Positions 8,228 through 17,728 of a stretch of 64,000 nucleotides of DNA are shown here, piece by piece. The notes under the pieces were generated by a model. The model had not been told where the DNA came from and did no database searches. It saw only the letters and a program-made list of their open reading frames with translations. This DNA is from Kallipyga gabonensis (lineage in GTDB: Bacteria; Bacillota; Clostridia; Tissierellales; Peptoniphilaceae): positions 806,001 to 870,000 of the forward strand of contig NZ_CXYV01000002.1 in assembly GCF_001286805.1 (NCBI RefSeq). Reading direction: 5' to 3'. The translations under genes and the position numbers were made by a program. Positions within the stretch are counted from its first letter, which is position 1. Each line of letters opens with the position of its first letter.

Positions 8228-9404
8228 TGAAGGACAGATCCTGGACAAGTTAAGTCGGGCCATGGATCAAAAGATGGGACCGGGCCCTGAAGGAAAATTT
8301 TTCTTTGCACCATCCCGGATTAACCTGATCGGGGAACACATCGACTATAACGGAGGCAAGGTCTTTCCCTGTGCTATTACTATCGGAACCTACGGCCTTG
8401 CCCGTCCAAACGACCTGGGCAAACTTCGCCTGGGTTCTCTTAATATCAGATCGTTTGGAGAGGTGTCCTACCCTCTTCCGGACTATGACAACAAACGGGG
8501 TTGGCTCAACTACCCCATCGGGGTTTTCCGCTACCTGGAGGACCTGGGTTATGGCCGGGATAAGAAAGACCGGGGACTGGATATTCTGATTTATGGAAAC
8601 ATCCCTAATGGGGCAGGTCTATCTTCCTCTTCCTCCATTGAACTCCTCTTTGCCGTCATTTTTGACCATTTCATGGCTGACGGACAAGTTGACCGGATGG
8701 ACATGGTTCGTTCAGGGGTTTGGTGCGAGAATGAATTCTTTGGTCTGCATACGGGAATCATGGACCAGTATGTCATCGGTTTCGGCAAGAAGGACTATGC
8801 GATGGTTTTGGATACTTCCATTCCCAGCCATACCTATGTCCCCTTTGACCTTGACGGGGCGAAAATTGTCATTATGAATACCCGCAAGGCCAGGGCCCTC
8901 AAGGATTCCAAGTACAATGTCCGGCGGTCCGAGTGTGAACAGGCCCTCTCCATCCTCAGGAAAGAGAAAGACATCCACCATCTTTGCGATTTAGGTCAGG
9001 AAGATCTTTCTCTTTTAGAGAAAATTGAGGACCCTCTCCTTCGTAAGCGGGCCAAGTACGTTGTGGAAGAAAACATCCGGGTCATGGAAGCTGTCCAGGC
9101 CATGAAGGATCAGGATTTAACCAAGCTGGGTATGATCCTCCGTGCCGGCAACCGGGCTCTAAGAGAGGAATACGAGGTGACAGGGCCGGAGCTGGATGCC
9201 ATCACCGGGGCGGCCAACGCCCATCCGGCTTGCTTTGGGGCAAGGATGACCGGGGCCGGGTTCGGCGGCTGTGCCATCGCCATCGTCAAGGAGGAGGAAG
9301 TCGACGATTTCATGGCAGAGGTCGGTTCAGCCTATAAAAAAGAGACGGGTCGGGATGGAGAATTCATCCTTTCAGAAGCGGGGGATGGTGCCAGACTCCT
9401 CTAA
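8208..9404 (+). CDS. galK: Galactokinase
   Basis: A 398-residue GHMP kinase, the usual GalK length. The galactokinase signature PSRINLIGEHIDYNGG appears at about residues 36-51, the ATP-binding loop NGAGLSSSSSIELL at about 134-147, the catalytic aspartate in HTGIMDQ, and the third GHMP motif MTGAGFGGCAIAIV near the C-terminus. It phosphorylates galactose to galactose 1-phosphate in the cytoplasm. It is the last gene of the operon and is followed by a strong terminator. No galT or galE lies in the window, so the rest of the Leloir pathway must be elsewhere. Confidence 0.94.
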   Translation: MTRPRDNEGQILDKLSRAMDQKMGPGPEGKFFFAPSRINLIGEHIDYNGGKVFPCAITIGTYGLARPNDLGKLRLGSLNIRSFGEVSYPLPDYDNKRGWLNYPIGVFRYLEDLGYGRDKKDRGLDILIYGNIPNGAGLSSSSSIELLFAVIFDHFMADGQVDRMDMVRSGVWCENEFFGLHTGIMDQYVIGFGKKDYAMVLDTSIPSHTYVPFDLDGAKIVIMNTRKARALKDSKYNVRRSECEQALSILRKEKDIHHLCDLGQEDLSLLEKIEDPLLRKRAKYVVEENIRVMEAVQAMKDQDLTKLGMILRAGNRALREEYEVTGPELDAITGAANAHPACFGARMTGAGFGGCAIAIVKEEEVDDFMAEVGSAYKKETGRDGEFILSEAGDGARLL

Positions 9405-9452
9405 GCAAAAAAAGAGGGAAGCGAAATAATCGCTTCCCTTTTTTTTTTTTTT
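9405..9452. terminator. Bidirectional terminator between galK and the lipid kinase gene
   Basis: A perfect stem pairs GGGAAGCGA (9416-9424) with TCGCTTCCC (9430-9438). A run of fourteen T follows on the plus strand, and a run of seven A precedes it (9407-9413), which gives a U-tract for the opposing minus-strand operon. Confidence 0.93.
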
Positions 9453-9477
9453 GATTCCATCCGGCATTTAACCTTAT

Positions 9478-10389
9478 TTAGGCTTGGTCTTCTTTAGCCC
9501 GAAAAACCCGGAGATAGTGGGGAAGAAGGGTGATGTTCAAAGGAAAGGAGCCACCCTTGTCGCCATCAATCAGGATGACCGAGGATTCTTGTCCCTCGGC
9601 AAGGGAGATGTCAGCTTCCCGGAGGCTTCTGTGAATCAGGTTTTCCGGCGTCTCATTCAGGTTATCACCCGAGAGGAGTTTGGGGATAAGTTTGATCTTG
9701 TCGAACGTGGATGAGGCCTTGAGAGCAAGGAGGTTGAGCTTTCCATCCTCCAGATCGGCATCCGGAAAGAGATTTTGCACGCGTACCAGTGCATTACCCA
9801 GGGCAATGATGATAAGGGAATAGTCATCGGATAGGTCCTCTCCATCCACATGGAGGGTGAAGGGGATGGTTTCCTGGTCACCCAGAGAATCCAGGGCTCT
9901 TTTGACATAGGCCAGATTTCCCTCCTTTTCTTTCTCATCGCCGGAGGTTTCGGCGATATTTTCAAAGAGGGGGCCCATATTAATTGAGGTGATGAAATAA
10001 TCATCATTCACTTTTCCCAAATCAATGGTAGCCGGTTCTATTTCCTTAAACTGGTTAATTGCCTCTTCATAATTATTGGAAAAACCCAGCATTCCCGCAA
10101 GATTGTTGGTGGTTCCCATGGGAACTACACCGATAATGGGGCGGTGATCGTGGGGAGCAACCGCACAGACCCCGTCATGGATGGTCCCATCTCCACCCAT
10201 AAGGAAGAGGGCATCATATTCCTCCCGGACAGCTTCTTCAGAGAAGCGACTGACATCTTCTTCCTCTTTTGTTTCCTTCACCGTGATTTCTTCATAAGAA
10301 TCCTGAAGAATCGTTTGAAGCTTTACTGCAAATTCATCAGCCTGGTCTTCCCCGGAATGGGGGTTTACCACAATCATCGCTTTTTTCAT
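9478..10389 (-). CDS. Diacylglycerol kinase-family lipid kinase
   Basis: A 303-residue protein of the DagK/YegS/BmrU type. The N-terminal catalytic domain begins MIVVNPHSG, with the nucleotide-binding motif MGGDGT at residues 64-69 and PMGTTNN further on, which corresponds to the PxGTxND motif. The C-terminal beta domain includes a conserved LEDGKLNLL-type turn. Such enzymes phosphorylate diacylglycerol or related lipids at the membrane and recycle lipid head groups. AGGAGGAACA precedes the ATG. It lies 38 bases behind the FemAB-like gene, so the two are probably cotranscribed. The exact lipid substrate is not determined. Confidence 0.9.
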   Translation of the reverse strand: MKKAMIVVNPHSGEDQADEFAVKLQTILQDSYEEITVKETKEEEDVSRFSEEAVREEYDALFLMGGDGTIHDGVCAVAPHDHRPIIGVVPMGTTNNLAGMLGFSNNYEEAINQFKEIEPATIDLGKVNDDYFITSINMGPLFENIAETSGDEKEKEGNLAYVKRALDSLGDQETIPFTLHVDGEDLSDDYSLIIIALGNALVRVQNLFPDADLEDGKLNLLALKASSTFDKIKLIPKLLSGDNLNETPENLIHRSLREADISLAEGQESSVILIDGDKGGSFPLNITLLPHYLRVFRAKEDQA

Positions 10390-10427
10390 TGTTCCTCCTA
10401 ATAGAAATAATTTTTCGGCAAGTGATC

Positions 10428-11447
10428 TTATTTCTTTCTTTGTTTGTCCATAAAAGTGTCATAGGCGGTTTGGTCCAGGATCCAATCGAACTCACCGACA
10501 AATTCCCGGATTCCACGCTCGCCCGTAAACTTCTTCTTGAAGCGGTAGAGACCGTCATCCTCATCCAGGGACCAGACCCCGGTCATGTCATATTCTTTAT
10601 AGCCGGCACGGGTCGCATCCTCGATAGCCTTCCAGTTCATGGCCGTGGAGGCGTTGAGGTTCCGCTTCTCATTGGTCGAGGCAGCATAAAGGTAGAGGGA
10701 CTTGTCGTTATAGTTGATGACGATACATGAGGCCAGGTGGTCCCCTTCATGGCTGGCTTCATAAAGATAAGTATTCTCATAGGCTTCAAAGAGACGGTGG
10801 TAATAATCCTTGGGACGGTAGCCGATTTCCTGGCGTTCCGCCATGATCCCTGTCATCTCGTAAAAGCGGTCAAAGACCTCTTCAAATTCCGGATCGTCCT
10901 TCTGATAAATGTCTATCTCCACCCCCTTCTTAAAGGCTCGGCGGATCTTGGAACGGAAGCGGCCTTCAAAGGTCATCATCAGGTCTTCCGGATCCTGATC
11001 CAGGTAGACTACCATGTTGAGGCGGGGGTTGGAAAAGGAGTGGATGGGGCAGGACCGGGACCGAACGTGGAAACCCGCACCTTCATAAAGCCGAATTAAG
11101 TCTTCATCATAGCGGGCCTCCGGGTCCATCCGGAGAAGGAAGCTTTTCCTCTTTTCAAGGACCGGTTTAGCCTCTTCCACCAGACGCTTGACTAAGTCAA
11201 TGTCGTAGACATCACAGACCGGCCCCCTGACGGCGTAGGAAAAAGAACCTTCAGGATTATGAACCGAAATGATGGAGAGGGCAGCGATGATTTTTCCATC
11301 CTCCTCCACCGTGATATAGTCCGGTGTCCAGTTTTCCTTCACATGGGCCCAGTGGATGGATTGGTAAAGGACCCCATGTGGAGAGTGGGCAATAAAGTCT
11401 TCATACCGGGCCATGGCCCGGGGATCAGTCTGGTCGATAATGGGCAT
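10428..11447 (-). CDS. FemAB/MurM-like aminoacyl transferase
   Basis: A 339-residue protein of the FemX/FemAB/MurM family: two GNAT-like domains, with GVLYQSIHWAHVKENW at the start, the RFRSKIRRAFKKGVEI basic segment near the middle and a C-terminal YEYDMTGVWS-type stretch (here YKEYDMTGVWSLDEDDG). These enzymes add amino acids from aminoacyl-tRNA to lipid II to build the peptidoglycan interpeptide bridge, working at the inner face of the membrane. AAAAGGAGATGAA precedes the ATG. A -10-like TATAAT occurs on the minus strand at 11514-11519. No second fem gene is adjacent, so a single-residue or first-residue bridge is an inference. Confidence 0.88.
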   Translation of the reverse strand: MPIIDQTDPRAMARYEDFIAHSPHGVLYQSIHWAHVKENWTPDYITVEEDGKIIAALSIISVHNPEGSFSYAVRGPVCDVYDIDLVKRLVEEAKPVLEKRKSFLLRMDPEARYDEDLIRLYEGAGFHVRSRSCPIHSFSNPRLNMVVYLDQDPEDLMMTFEGRFRSKIRRAFKKGVEIDIYQKDDPEFEEVFDRFYEMTGIMAERQEIGYRPKDYYHRLFEAYENTYLYEASHEGDHLASCIVINYNDKSLYLYAASTNEKRNLNASTAMNWKAIEDATRAGYKEYDMTGVWSLDEDDGLYRFKKKFTGERGIREFVGEFDWILDQTAYDTFMDKQRKK

Positions 11448-11559
11448 TTCATCTCCTTTTCTATGGTAACAAGCAGGAAATACTTGGTTAAGGTGAGGTA
11501 GAACTTATTTCTTATTATACTATGACAAGCTTCTAAAGTGGAATTTGCTGGTGAGATGG

Positions 11560-11605
11560 TATAGAAGAGAAAGAAGCCCGGATAGACGACCTATCCGGGC
11601 TTCTT
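11560..11605 (-). terminator. Terminator of the aldo/keto reductase gene
   Basis: A perfect 15-base-pair stem (11571-11585 with 11591-11605; core GCCCGGATAG) closes on a five-base loop. Read on the minus strand it is followed by a pyrimidine-rich tract, TTCTCTTCT. It lies 16 bases beyond the stop of the reductase gene. Confidence 0.85.
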
Positions 11606-11621
11606 CGTTGTAGGTGAATCA

Positions 11622-12548
11622 TCAAGGCAAATATTTCCCTGAAGCCAGGTAGAGCTCATACCACTCCCGGTGGGTGAGGCGGATGGAGAGGGCCTCGGCG
11701 GATTCTTTGAGGTGGGTGGGATTCATGGTGCCGACAATGACCTGCATATTAGCGGGATGACGGAGGATCCAGGCCAGGGCGATAGCTGCCTTGGTCACTC
11801 CATATTGTTTAGCCAGCTTGTCCAGGCCGGCATTGAGCTCCGGATAGTCGGGGTGGTCAAGGAAGCACCCGCCGATCATTCCATATTGGAGGGGGGACCA
11901 GGCCTGAATGGTAATGTCGTGGAGACGGCAAAAGTCCAGGAGGCCGTTATCCCGGTCAATGGAACGGTCTGTGGAGAGGTTGTTGATGTAGAAGGCCTGA
12001 TCAATGAGCTGAGACTGTTCCAGGGAGAGCTGGAGTTGGTTGATGACCAGGGGCTGGCGGACATATTTGCGGAGAAGTTCCAGCATCATGGGCGGTACAT
12101 TGCTGACCCCGAAATGGCGGACCTTTCCCGAAGACTCCAGAAGGTCAAAGGCCTCTGCCACTTCCTCCGGGTCATAGAGGAGGTCCGGACGGTGCAAGAG
12201 GAGGACGTCCAGATAGTCCAGGCCCATCCGACGAAGGCTGTCATCTACGCTTTCAAGGATGTTCTCCCTGGTCCAGTCAAATTCATTGCGGTCAAAGCAA
12301 AGACCACACTTGGTTTGAACAATAAGTTTTTCTCGTTGAAGACCGGAAGCTTTTAGGGCTTCACCAAAGCGGGTTTCCGCCACGCCATCGGTATAACAGG
12401 TCGCATTATCGAAGTAATTGATGCCCAGATCAACCGCTGTTTTCAGCATTTCCGCTGCATCTTGGACGGAAAGGTCCGGCATACGCATGCAGCCGAGAAT
12501 CATGCGGGAAGCATTCTCCGGGCCATGAGCAATCTTAATGGTTTCCAT
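11622..12548 (-). CDS. Aldo/keto reductase
   Basis: A 308-residue TIM-barrel oxidoreductase of the AKR superfamily, most like the YdhF group. The catalytic tetrad can be placed: Asp 47 and Tyr 52 in FDNATCYTDG, Lys 80 in VQTKCG and His 119 in LLLHRPD. The C-terminal NADPH-binding pattern is present (AWILRHPANMQVIVGTMNP). It should reduce carbonyl compounds with NADPH in the cytoplasm; the natural substrate is unknown. AGGAAGGAAGG precedes the ATG. It is a single-gene unit with its own terminator, transcribed away from rpsT. Confidence 0.9.
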   Translation of the reverse strand: METIKIAHGPENASRMILGCMRMPDLSVQDAAEMLKTAVDLGINYFDNATCYTDGVAETRFGEALKASGLQREKLIVQTKCGLCFDRNEFDWTRENILESVDDSLRRMGLDYLDVLLLHRPDLLYDPEEVAEAFDLLESSGKVRHFGVSNVPPMMLELLRKYVRQPLVINQLQLSLEQSQLIDQAFYINNLSTDRSIDRDNGLLDFCRLHDITIQAWSPLQYGMIGGCFLDHPDYPELNAGLDKLAKQYGVTKAAIALAWILRHPANMQVIVGTMNPTHLKESAEALSIRLTHREWYELYLASGKYLP

Positions 12549-12649
12549 ATTTTCCTTCCTTCCTTCCTTTCTTTGTTTCTTTTGCTTTTACCCTATTACC
12601 GGGAAAGGGCACATCTCTATTTTATTATAAAAGATATATGTAAAAATCC

Positions 12650-12678
12650 TTGAAAGGCGAGTTTTCCTGTGTTAGAAT
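12650..12678 (+). promoter_or_regulatory. Promoter of rpsT
   Basis: TTGAAA (12650-12655) and TAGAAT (12673-12678) with 17-base spacing. Transcription should start near 12685, about 40 bases before the rpsT start codon. Confidence 0.7.
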
Positions 12679-12724
12679 GTTTTGGTATCGAATTTATGAT
12701 TTCACGCTAAGGAGGTGAAAGCAC

Positions 12725-12997
12725 ATGGCCAATATTAAGTCAGCAAAGAAACGCATCGCCATTGCTGAGCGGAATCGTCTGAGAAACAAGAGCAAACGGT
12801 CGGAAATCAAGACCTATATCAGAAAATTTGATCAGGCCCTTGAGGAAGAAAAGACGACGGAAGCCCAGGAACTGCTAAAAGTGATTGACAAGAAGTTAAA
12901 ACGTGCTTCGCTTTCAAGCGGAGTTTCTAAAAATGCAGCCAGCCGTCGGATTTCCAAACTTCAGAAGAAGCTCAACGAAGCCGTTGCCGCTCAATAA
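12725..12997 (+). CDS. rpsT: 30S ribosomal protein S20
   Basis: A 90-residue, lysine- and arginine-rich helical protein that opens MANIKSAKKRIAIAERNR, the standard S20 N-terminus, and ends with the KNAASRRISKLQKKL helix. It binds 16S rRNA in the body of the small subunit. AAGGAGGTGAAAGC gives a near-perfect ribosome binding site. The gene has its own promoter and terminator. In Bacillus subtilis rpsT also precedes the lepA-hemW-hrcA block, with sporulation genes between; here two signal peptidase genes occupy that place. Confidence 0.97.
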   Translation: MANIKSAKKRIAIAERNRLRNKSKRSEIKTYIRKFDQALEEEKTTEAQELLKVIDKKLKRASLSSGVSKNAASRRISKLQKKLNEAVAAQ

Positions 12998-13012
12998 TTT
13001 TTCTTCCCTTGT

Positions 13013-13047
13013 AAAGAGTAATTTCTTACTGAAGTTACTCTTTTTTT
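13013..13047 (+). terminator. Terminator of rpsT
   Basis: AAAGAGTAA (13013-13021) pairs with TTACTCTTT (13035-13043) and is followed by a T-run to 13047. A short TTC/GAA pair is possible inside the loop. Confidence 0.85.
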
Positions 13048-13083
13048 ATTTCACTCATGAATCAGGCCTCGAATCCGGTCCTG

Positions 13084-13092
13084 TGTTATAAT
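13084..13092 (+). promoter_or_regulatory. Extended -10 promoter before the signal peptidase genes
   Basis: TGTTATAAT is a perfect TATAAT with the TGn extension. No good -35 hexamer is seen 17 bases upstream, which extended -10 promoters tolerate. The transcript would begin near 13099 and carry a leader of about 80 bases. Confidence 0.5.
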
Positions 13093-13177
13093 TTTTATAA
13101 TCGCCCGTCTTATGGGGCGGATTCCCGTTTTTACCGGAATACTATTGTTGAAAAGATCAAGCTGCAAAGGGGTCTCC

Positions 13178-13987
13178 ATGAAGGACTTTTATCAAGATAA
13201 AGAATATGATATGGCGGATACCAAGCCTTTTCGACCGGTTCCTGAACCGGTTGCCGTATACCGGGATACAGAAAAATTGCCGGAGGAAGAAAAGGACGTT
13301 TCCTCTCAAAAGGACCAAAGGGTCTCCCAGAATTTCGAAGGAGATAGTGCCGAATTAATGAAGGAAGAAGAGGTTCTTTTATCGGAAGAGGAGGTGGAGG
13401 ATTTTCAAGGGCAGGAAAGTCTGGGGAATCCTTCCTATGGGATGAAGGAAAAATCGAACGAGTCTTCTTTTTTTGTTGGTCTTCGGGATTGGGTCTTGCC
13501 TTTGGTTGTCGCCCTGGCTCTGGCTTTGATTATCCGGATGTTTATCGGCGGCCCGACGACGGTCAAGGGGCAGTCCATGGAATCCACTCTTCATTCCGGT
13601 GACATTTTACTCGTTTCAAAGATTCCTACCTATTCGGGGAAGTTTAAGCGTGCTGATATTATTATCATGGATTCGCCCACCCAGCCGGGTGAACTCTATG
13701 TCAAACGGATTGTCGGACTTCCCGGTGAGACGGTGGAGATTAAAGGAGGACATGTTTTCATCAATAACAAACTCCTTAAAGAATACTATATTCGAGACTT
13801 GCCTACGGGGACCTATCAGGAAACGGTATGGCAGCTTGGGGAAGATGAGTTCTTTGTCATGGGAGATAACCGGGAAGAGGGTGCTTCTTCCGACTCCCGA
13901 CTTTTTGGCCCGGTGAAAGCGGAAAAAATTGAGGCAGTTGCCCGTTTCCGCATCTTCCCCTTATCCAACCTGTCCTCTTTTTATTAA
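13178..13987 (+). CDS. lepB: Signal peptidase I with acidic N-terminal extension
   Basis: A 269-residue type I signal peptidase. The first about 100 residues are charged, mostly acidic and likely disordered and cytoplasmic, which is unusual. One membrane segment follows at about 104-122. Catalytic Ser 133 lies in GQSMESTL and the general base Lys 176 in YVKRIVGLPGE; the MGDNREEGASSDSR box is near the C-terminus. The ATG at 13178 is chosen because AAAGGGG lies five bases upstream; an earlier in-frame ATG at 13112 has no such site. It cleaves signal peptides of secreted proteins on the outer face of the membrane. A second, shorter signal peptidase gene follows 56 bases later. Confidence 0.92.
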   Translation: MKDFYQDKEYDMADTKPFRPVPEPVAVYRDTEKLPEEEKDVSSQKDQRVSQNFEGDSAELMKEEEVLLSEEEVEDFQGQESLGNPSYGMKEKSNESSFFVGLRDWVLPLVVALALALIIRMFIGGPTTVKGQSMESTLHSGDILLVSKIPTYSGKFKRADIIIMDSPTQPGELYVKRIVGLPGETVEIKGGHVFINNKLLKEYYIRDLPTGTYQETVWQLGEDEFFVMGDNREEGASSDSRLFGPVKAEKIEAVARFRIFPLSNLSSFY

Positions 13988-14043
13988 TCTTGTATCTCAA
14001 TGATGATGGTTTACTGGTCTCCGCTCTGTAATGGGGGTATCTT

Positions 14044-14586
14044 ATGTCCCATGAAAAAACTCAAGTAGGTCGAAAAGAATTTCACCTGGTCGATGGGTTA
14101 AAAATTTTCTTCCTGGCCTTGATGGTAGCTTTTTTAATCACCCAATTTGTGATGAACTCCACCCTGGTGGAGGGATCTTCAATGGCGGACACTTTGCACA
14201 GTGGGGATCGCCTATTAGTCATGAAATGGGGGACATCCATCAACCGACTCGAACGGGGAGATATTGTGGTTTTTGATGCACCGGGAGAGGATAAACTCTA
14301 CATCAAGAGAGTCATCGCTTTTCCCAATGAGTTCGTTCAGATTGAAGACGGCCTTGTCTATATCAACGGGAAAAGGCTGGATGAACCTTACATCTCCACA
14401 GCCTATACCTTTACATCGGGGCCTAAAGAATGGTATATCCGCGAGGACGAACTCTTCGTTTTGGGCGATAACCGCCAAAGGGGAGCTTCCAAAGATTCTC
14501 GGGTTTTCGGGCCCATCAAGGCCAAGGCCCTGGAGGGCCACGCCATCTTCCGCTACTTCCCTCTTGATGATATGGGAGCTTTTTAG
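14044..14586 (+). CDS. lepB: Signal peptidase I, second copy
   Basis: A 180-residue enzyme of the usual Gram-positive SPase I length. A single membrane segment lies at about 19-37. Catalytic Ser 46 is in EGSSMADTL, the base Lys 88 in [11 protein letters not shown], and the [14 protein letters not shown] box follows. Compared with the preceding gene product it lacks the long acidic N-terminus and differs widely in sequence, so it is not a recent duplicate. The ribosome binding site is a weak GGGGGT. It lies eight bases before lepA and is probably cotranscribed with it. Both copies keep all catalytic residues and should be active. Confidence 0.93.
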   Translation: MSHEKTQVGRKEFHLVDGLKIFFLALMVAFLITQFVMNSTLVEGSSMADTLHSGDRLLVMKWGTSINRLERGDIVVFDAPGEDKLYIKRVIAFPNEFVQIEDGLVYINGKRLDEPYISTAYTFTSGPKEWYIREDELFVLGDNRQRGASKDSRVFGPIKAKALEGHAIFRYFPLDDMGAF

Positions 14587-14594
14587 GAGACACC

Positions 14595-16406
14595 ATGAAC
14601 TATACCAGCCAACAAATTCGAAATTTTTGTATTATAGCCCATATTGACCATGGAAAATCCACCCTGGCTGATCGACTGATTGAAAAGACGGAAGCCATCG
14701 CTAAACGGGTCATGAAAGACCAGCACCTGGATTCCATGGACCTGGAACGGGAGCACGGGATTACCATCAAACTCAAGGCGGTTAAGCTCTTTTATAAGGC
14801 CAAGGATGGCCAGGAATATGTTCTTAACCTGATTGACACCCCGGGCCACGTTGACTTCCACTATGAAGTTTCCCGGTCCCTGGCCGCTTGTGAGGGAGCC
14901 CTCCTGATTGTGGACGCCTCTCAGGGAGTGGAAGCCCAGACTGTGGGCAACACCTACCTGGCCTTAGAGGAGGACCTGGAGATTCTCCCGGTCATTAATA
15001 AGATTGACCTCCCGGGAGCGGATGTGGATTTTGCCAAACAGGAGATTGAAGACATCCTGGGCCTGGAAGCGGACGATGCTCCGGCGATTTCCGCAAAAAA
15101 TGGAATTAATATTGAAGATGTTCTGGAGTATATTGTCCACCGGGTTCCGGCTCCCCAAGGTGACCCGGATGGTCCTCTTAAGGCCCTCATCTTTGATTCG
15201 GTCTATGACCCCTATCGAGGAGTCATCCTCTTTATTCGCATTATTGATGGTCAGATCAAGGCAGGGGACAGGATCCGCCTTATGGCCACCGGCAAGGAAT
15301 ATTCCGTAGATGAGGTGGGTTTTGTTACCGATGACCATACACCCTGCAAGGCCCTGATTACCGGGGATGTCGGCTATCTCACGGGCTCCATCAAGAATGT
15401 GGCAGATGCCCGAGTAGGTGATACGCTGACCCGTGCCGACCGACCGGCTGACCAACCCCTTCCGGGCTATAAAAAAGTCATGCCCATGGTCTTTGCCGGG
15501 ATTTACCCTACTGAATCGGAATCCGTCAATTCCATTCGGGAGGCCTTGGAGAAGCTCCAGGTTAACGATGCTGCCCTGACCTTTGAAAAAGAGACTTCCG
15601 CTGCTCTGGGCTTCGGTTTCCGCTGCGGTTTCCTGGGCATGCTCCATATGGAGATCATCGAAGAACGCTTGATCCGGGAGTTTGACCTGGATATGATCGT
15701 GACGGCCCCCTCCGTCGTCTACAAAATCAAGCTCAATTCGGGGAAGGAGGTGGAGATCCAGAACCCCTCCGACTTCCCCGATCCTACCGACATTAACTAT
15801 GTCCAAGAGCCGATCGTTGATGCCGCCATCATGACCCCCAAGGACCATATCGGGGCCATCATGGAGCTATGCGAAGAAAAGCGTGGGGTTTACAAAACCA
15901 TGGAATACCTGGATGAGCGTCGGGTGACCATCCACTACGAACTCCCCTTAAATGAAGTGATTTACGATTTCTTCGATGCCCTTAAGTCCCGGACCAGGGG
16001 CTACGCTTCGCTGGATTATGACCTCAAGGGTTATCAGGTATCTGACCTGGTTAAGCTGGACATCCTGGTCAACGAAAAAGTTGTAGATGCCCTTTCTCTC
16101 ATTGTCCACAGGGACAAGGCTTATGAGCGTGGCCGGTCCATCTGTGAGCGGTTAAAAAAAGAGATTCCCCGCCATCAATTCGCTGTCCCCATCCAGGCCG
16201 CTATCGGCGGAAAGATCATTGCCCGTGAGACGGTATCCGCCCTCCGGAAGGATGTCATCTCCAAGTGCTATGGAGGGGATATTTCCCGGAAGAAGAAGCT
16301 TTTAGAGAAACAAAAAGAAGGGAAAAAACGGATGCGGCAGATCGGAAACGTCTCCATCCCGCAGACCGCTTTCCTTTCTGTTCTTAAGTATGATGACGAT
16401 GAATAA
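14595..16406 (+). CDS. lepA: Elongation factor 4 (LepA) GTPase
   Basis: A 603-residue translational GTPase. The G1 loop AHIDHGKST appears at residues 15-23, followed by DxxG in IDTPGHVDF and NKID at about 136-139. The C-terminal LepA-specific domain ends with [18 protein letters not shown], the diagnostic LepA tail. It acts on the ribosome in elongation and initiation quality control. GGAGACACC precedes the ATG. Its last 17 bases overlap hemW, as expected for the conserved lepA-hemW pair. Confidence 0.98.
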   Translation: MNYTSQQIRNFCIIAHIDHGKSTLADRLIEKTEAIAKRVMKDQHLDSMDLEREHGITIKLKAVKLFYKAKDGQEYVLNLIDTPGHVDFHYEVSRSLAACEGALLIVDASQGVEAQTVGNTYLALEEDLEILPVINKIDLPGADVDFAKQEIEDILGLEADDAPAISAKNGINIEDVLEYIVHRVPAPQGDPDGPLKALIFDSVYDPYRGVILFIRIIDGQIKAGDRIRLMATGKEYSVDEVGFVTDDHTPCKALITGDVGYLTGSIKNVADARVGDTLTRADRPADQPLPGYKKVMPMVFAGIYPTESESVNSIREALEKLQVNDAALTFEKETSAALGFGFRCGFLGMLHMEIIEERLIREFDLDMIVTAPSVVYKIKLNSGKEVEIQNPSDFPDPTDINYVQEPIVDAAIMTPKDHIGAIMELCEEKRGVYKTMEYLDERRVTIHYELPLNEVIYDFFDALKSRTRGYASLDYDLKGYQVSDLVKLDILVNEKVVDALSLIVHRDKAYERGRSICERLKKEIPRHQFAVPIQAAIGGKIIARETVSALRKDVISKCYGGDISRKKKLLEKQKEGKKRMRQIGNVSIPQTAFLSVLKYDDDE

Positions 16407-17595
16407 AGACAATAGAAGAAAGAAAAATGACAATATCGCAGGAAAGAGCCTGGGCCTCTACCTCCACATTCCTTTTTGTGAGGAGAGGTGCTCTTACTGC
16501 GATTTTTTGACCTTTCCCCATCTTCCCTTTCTCCATGAGGACTATGTGGATGCCCTGTGTCAGGACATTGCCCTTTCCGGGAAAGAGGGATATTTTGAGG
16601 GAAAGACCATCGATACCATCTATATGGGCGGAGGAACTCCTTCCATCCTCTCTCCTTCCCAGTTAAAAAGGATCCTGACTGCCCTTCATACCCTGCCTTT
16701 AGACGTGAAAGAGTGGACGGTAGAGGTCAATCCCGGAACCTTGAACGATGAAAATCTGGACCTATTCCTGGAAGCCGGAGTCAACCGGCTTTCCTTTGGT
16801 ATCCAGACCATGGACCCCGGACTTCTGGCTTTTTGCCGGAGGACCCACCGGCCTGAGACGGTTTATTGTGACCTTGACCGAATCAGGACTCGGGGAGGAA
16901 GGGACCTGGCCATCAACCTGGATTTCATCTACGGGATTCCCGGTCAGGAAATTTCTCATATTGATAAGGATCTTTCGGCTATTCAGGACTTTCAGCCGGA
17001 CCATGTTTCCTGGTATTCTCTTATTCTGGAAGAGAAGACCCTTCTGGATTTCTGGATTCGCCGGGGGAAGGTTAAGCCCCTTTCTCCGGATCAGGAGTTT
17101 GCCCTGATGGAAAGAGCCTTCCGTGGCCTGGAGGACCAGGGATATACCCGCTATGAGCTGTCCAACTTTGCCCGGGCCGGCAAGGCCTCCCTCCACAATT
17201 TGAAATATTGGACCGGTCAAGATTACCTGGGCCTGGGCCTGGGAGCATCCTCTTATTTGCATCATCGGCGGTTGAAGAAAACGGAAGGAATCCAAACTTA
17301 CATTGATGAAATCAACCGGGGAAGACCGGCCTGGACCGAGGAGGCTCGGACAAAAGACGATGATATTTTTGAAGGGATCATGATGGGCCTTCGGAAGATT
17401 GCCGGGATTGACCGGGCGGCCTTCCGGGCTCGGATGGGGGTGGACCCGCTGGACCGGTCCAGAGCTATCTTTGAAGAAGAGAAAGCCCTTGGACTGGTGG
17501 ATTGGACAGAGGAAGCTCTCTTCCTCACACCGGAGGGGCTCAATCTCCAAAATGAGGTTCTCCTTGATCTCATGGAAGACTTTTCTCTTTCATAA
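16390..17595 (+). CDS. hemW: HemW-type radical SAM protein
   Basis: A 401-residue radical SAM enzyme. The cluster motif is [10 protein letters not shown] (C-x3-C-x2-C followed by D-F), with the HIPFC context typical of HemW rather than coproporphyrinogen dehydrogenase HemN, which has a fourth cysteine. GGGTPS and the HemN C-terminal domain ([11 protein letters not shown] and later) are present. HemW is regarded as a haem chaperone, so the annotation as an oxygen-independent coproporphyrinogen oxidase would be misleading. Three ATG codons (16390, 16393, 16399) can serve as start inside the lepA end; translation is probably coupled. The gene ends just before the hrcA promoter. Confidence 0.88.
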   Translation: MMTMNKDNRRKKNDNIAGKSLGLYLHIPFCEERCSYCDFLTFPHLPFLHEDYVDALCQDIALSGKEGYFEGKTIDTIYMGGGTPSILSPSQLKRILTALHTLPLDVKEWTVEVNPGTLNDENLDLFLEAGVNRLSFGIQTMDPGLLAFCRRTHRPETVYCDLDRIRTRGGRDLAINLDFIYGIPGQEISHIDKDLSAIQDFQPDHVSWYSLILEEKTLLDFWIRRGKVKPLSPDQEFALMERAFRGLEDQGYTRYELSNFARAGKASLHNLKYWTGQDYLGLGLGASSYLHHRRLKKTEGIQTYIDEINRGRPAWTEEARTKDDDIFEGIMMGLRKIAGIDRAAFRARMGVDPLDRSRAIFEEEKALGLVDWTEEALFLTPEGLNLQNEVLLDLMEDFSLS

Positions 17596-17603
17596 GATGC
17601 GGC

Positions 17604-17632
17604 TTGACAAAGTGTGGGGGAGGCTTTATACT
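17604..17632 (+). promoter_or_regulatory. Vegetative promoter of the hrcA operon
   Basis: TTGACA (17604-17609) and TATACT (17627-17632) with 17-base spacing, a near-consensus sigma-A promoter. The CIRCE operator begins four bases after the -10 hexamer. Confidence 0.9.
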
Positions 17633-17636
17633 ATTT

Positions 17637-17663
17637 TTAGCACTCAACAATATAGAGTGATAA
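17637..17663 (+). promoter_or_regulatory. CIRCE operator (HrcA binding site)
   Basis: TTAGCACTC (17637-17645), a nine-base spacer and GAGTGATAA (17655-17663). The left arm is the exact CIRCE consensus; the right arm differs from GAGTGCTAA at one base. It covers the predicted transcription start and would be bound by HrcA, encoded by the first gene, to repress the operon until heat or misfolded protein engages the chaperones. Confidence 0.95.
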
Positions 17664-17728
17664 CAACAAGAAAAAAATAAGTGATCAAGCGGGTTAAAGG
17701 TGTTTTGGGGACAGAAAGGAAAGCTGGG

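Noticed and set aside
17681-17728. GTG start of hrcA at 17681
   Set aside because: It lies 18 bases after CIRCE with no ribosome binding site; ATG 17729 has a purine-rich site and gives the usual N-terminus.
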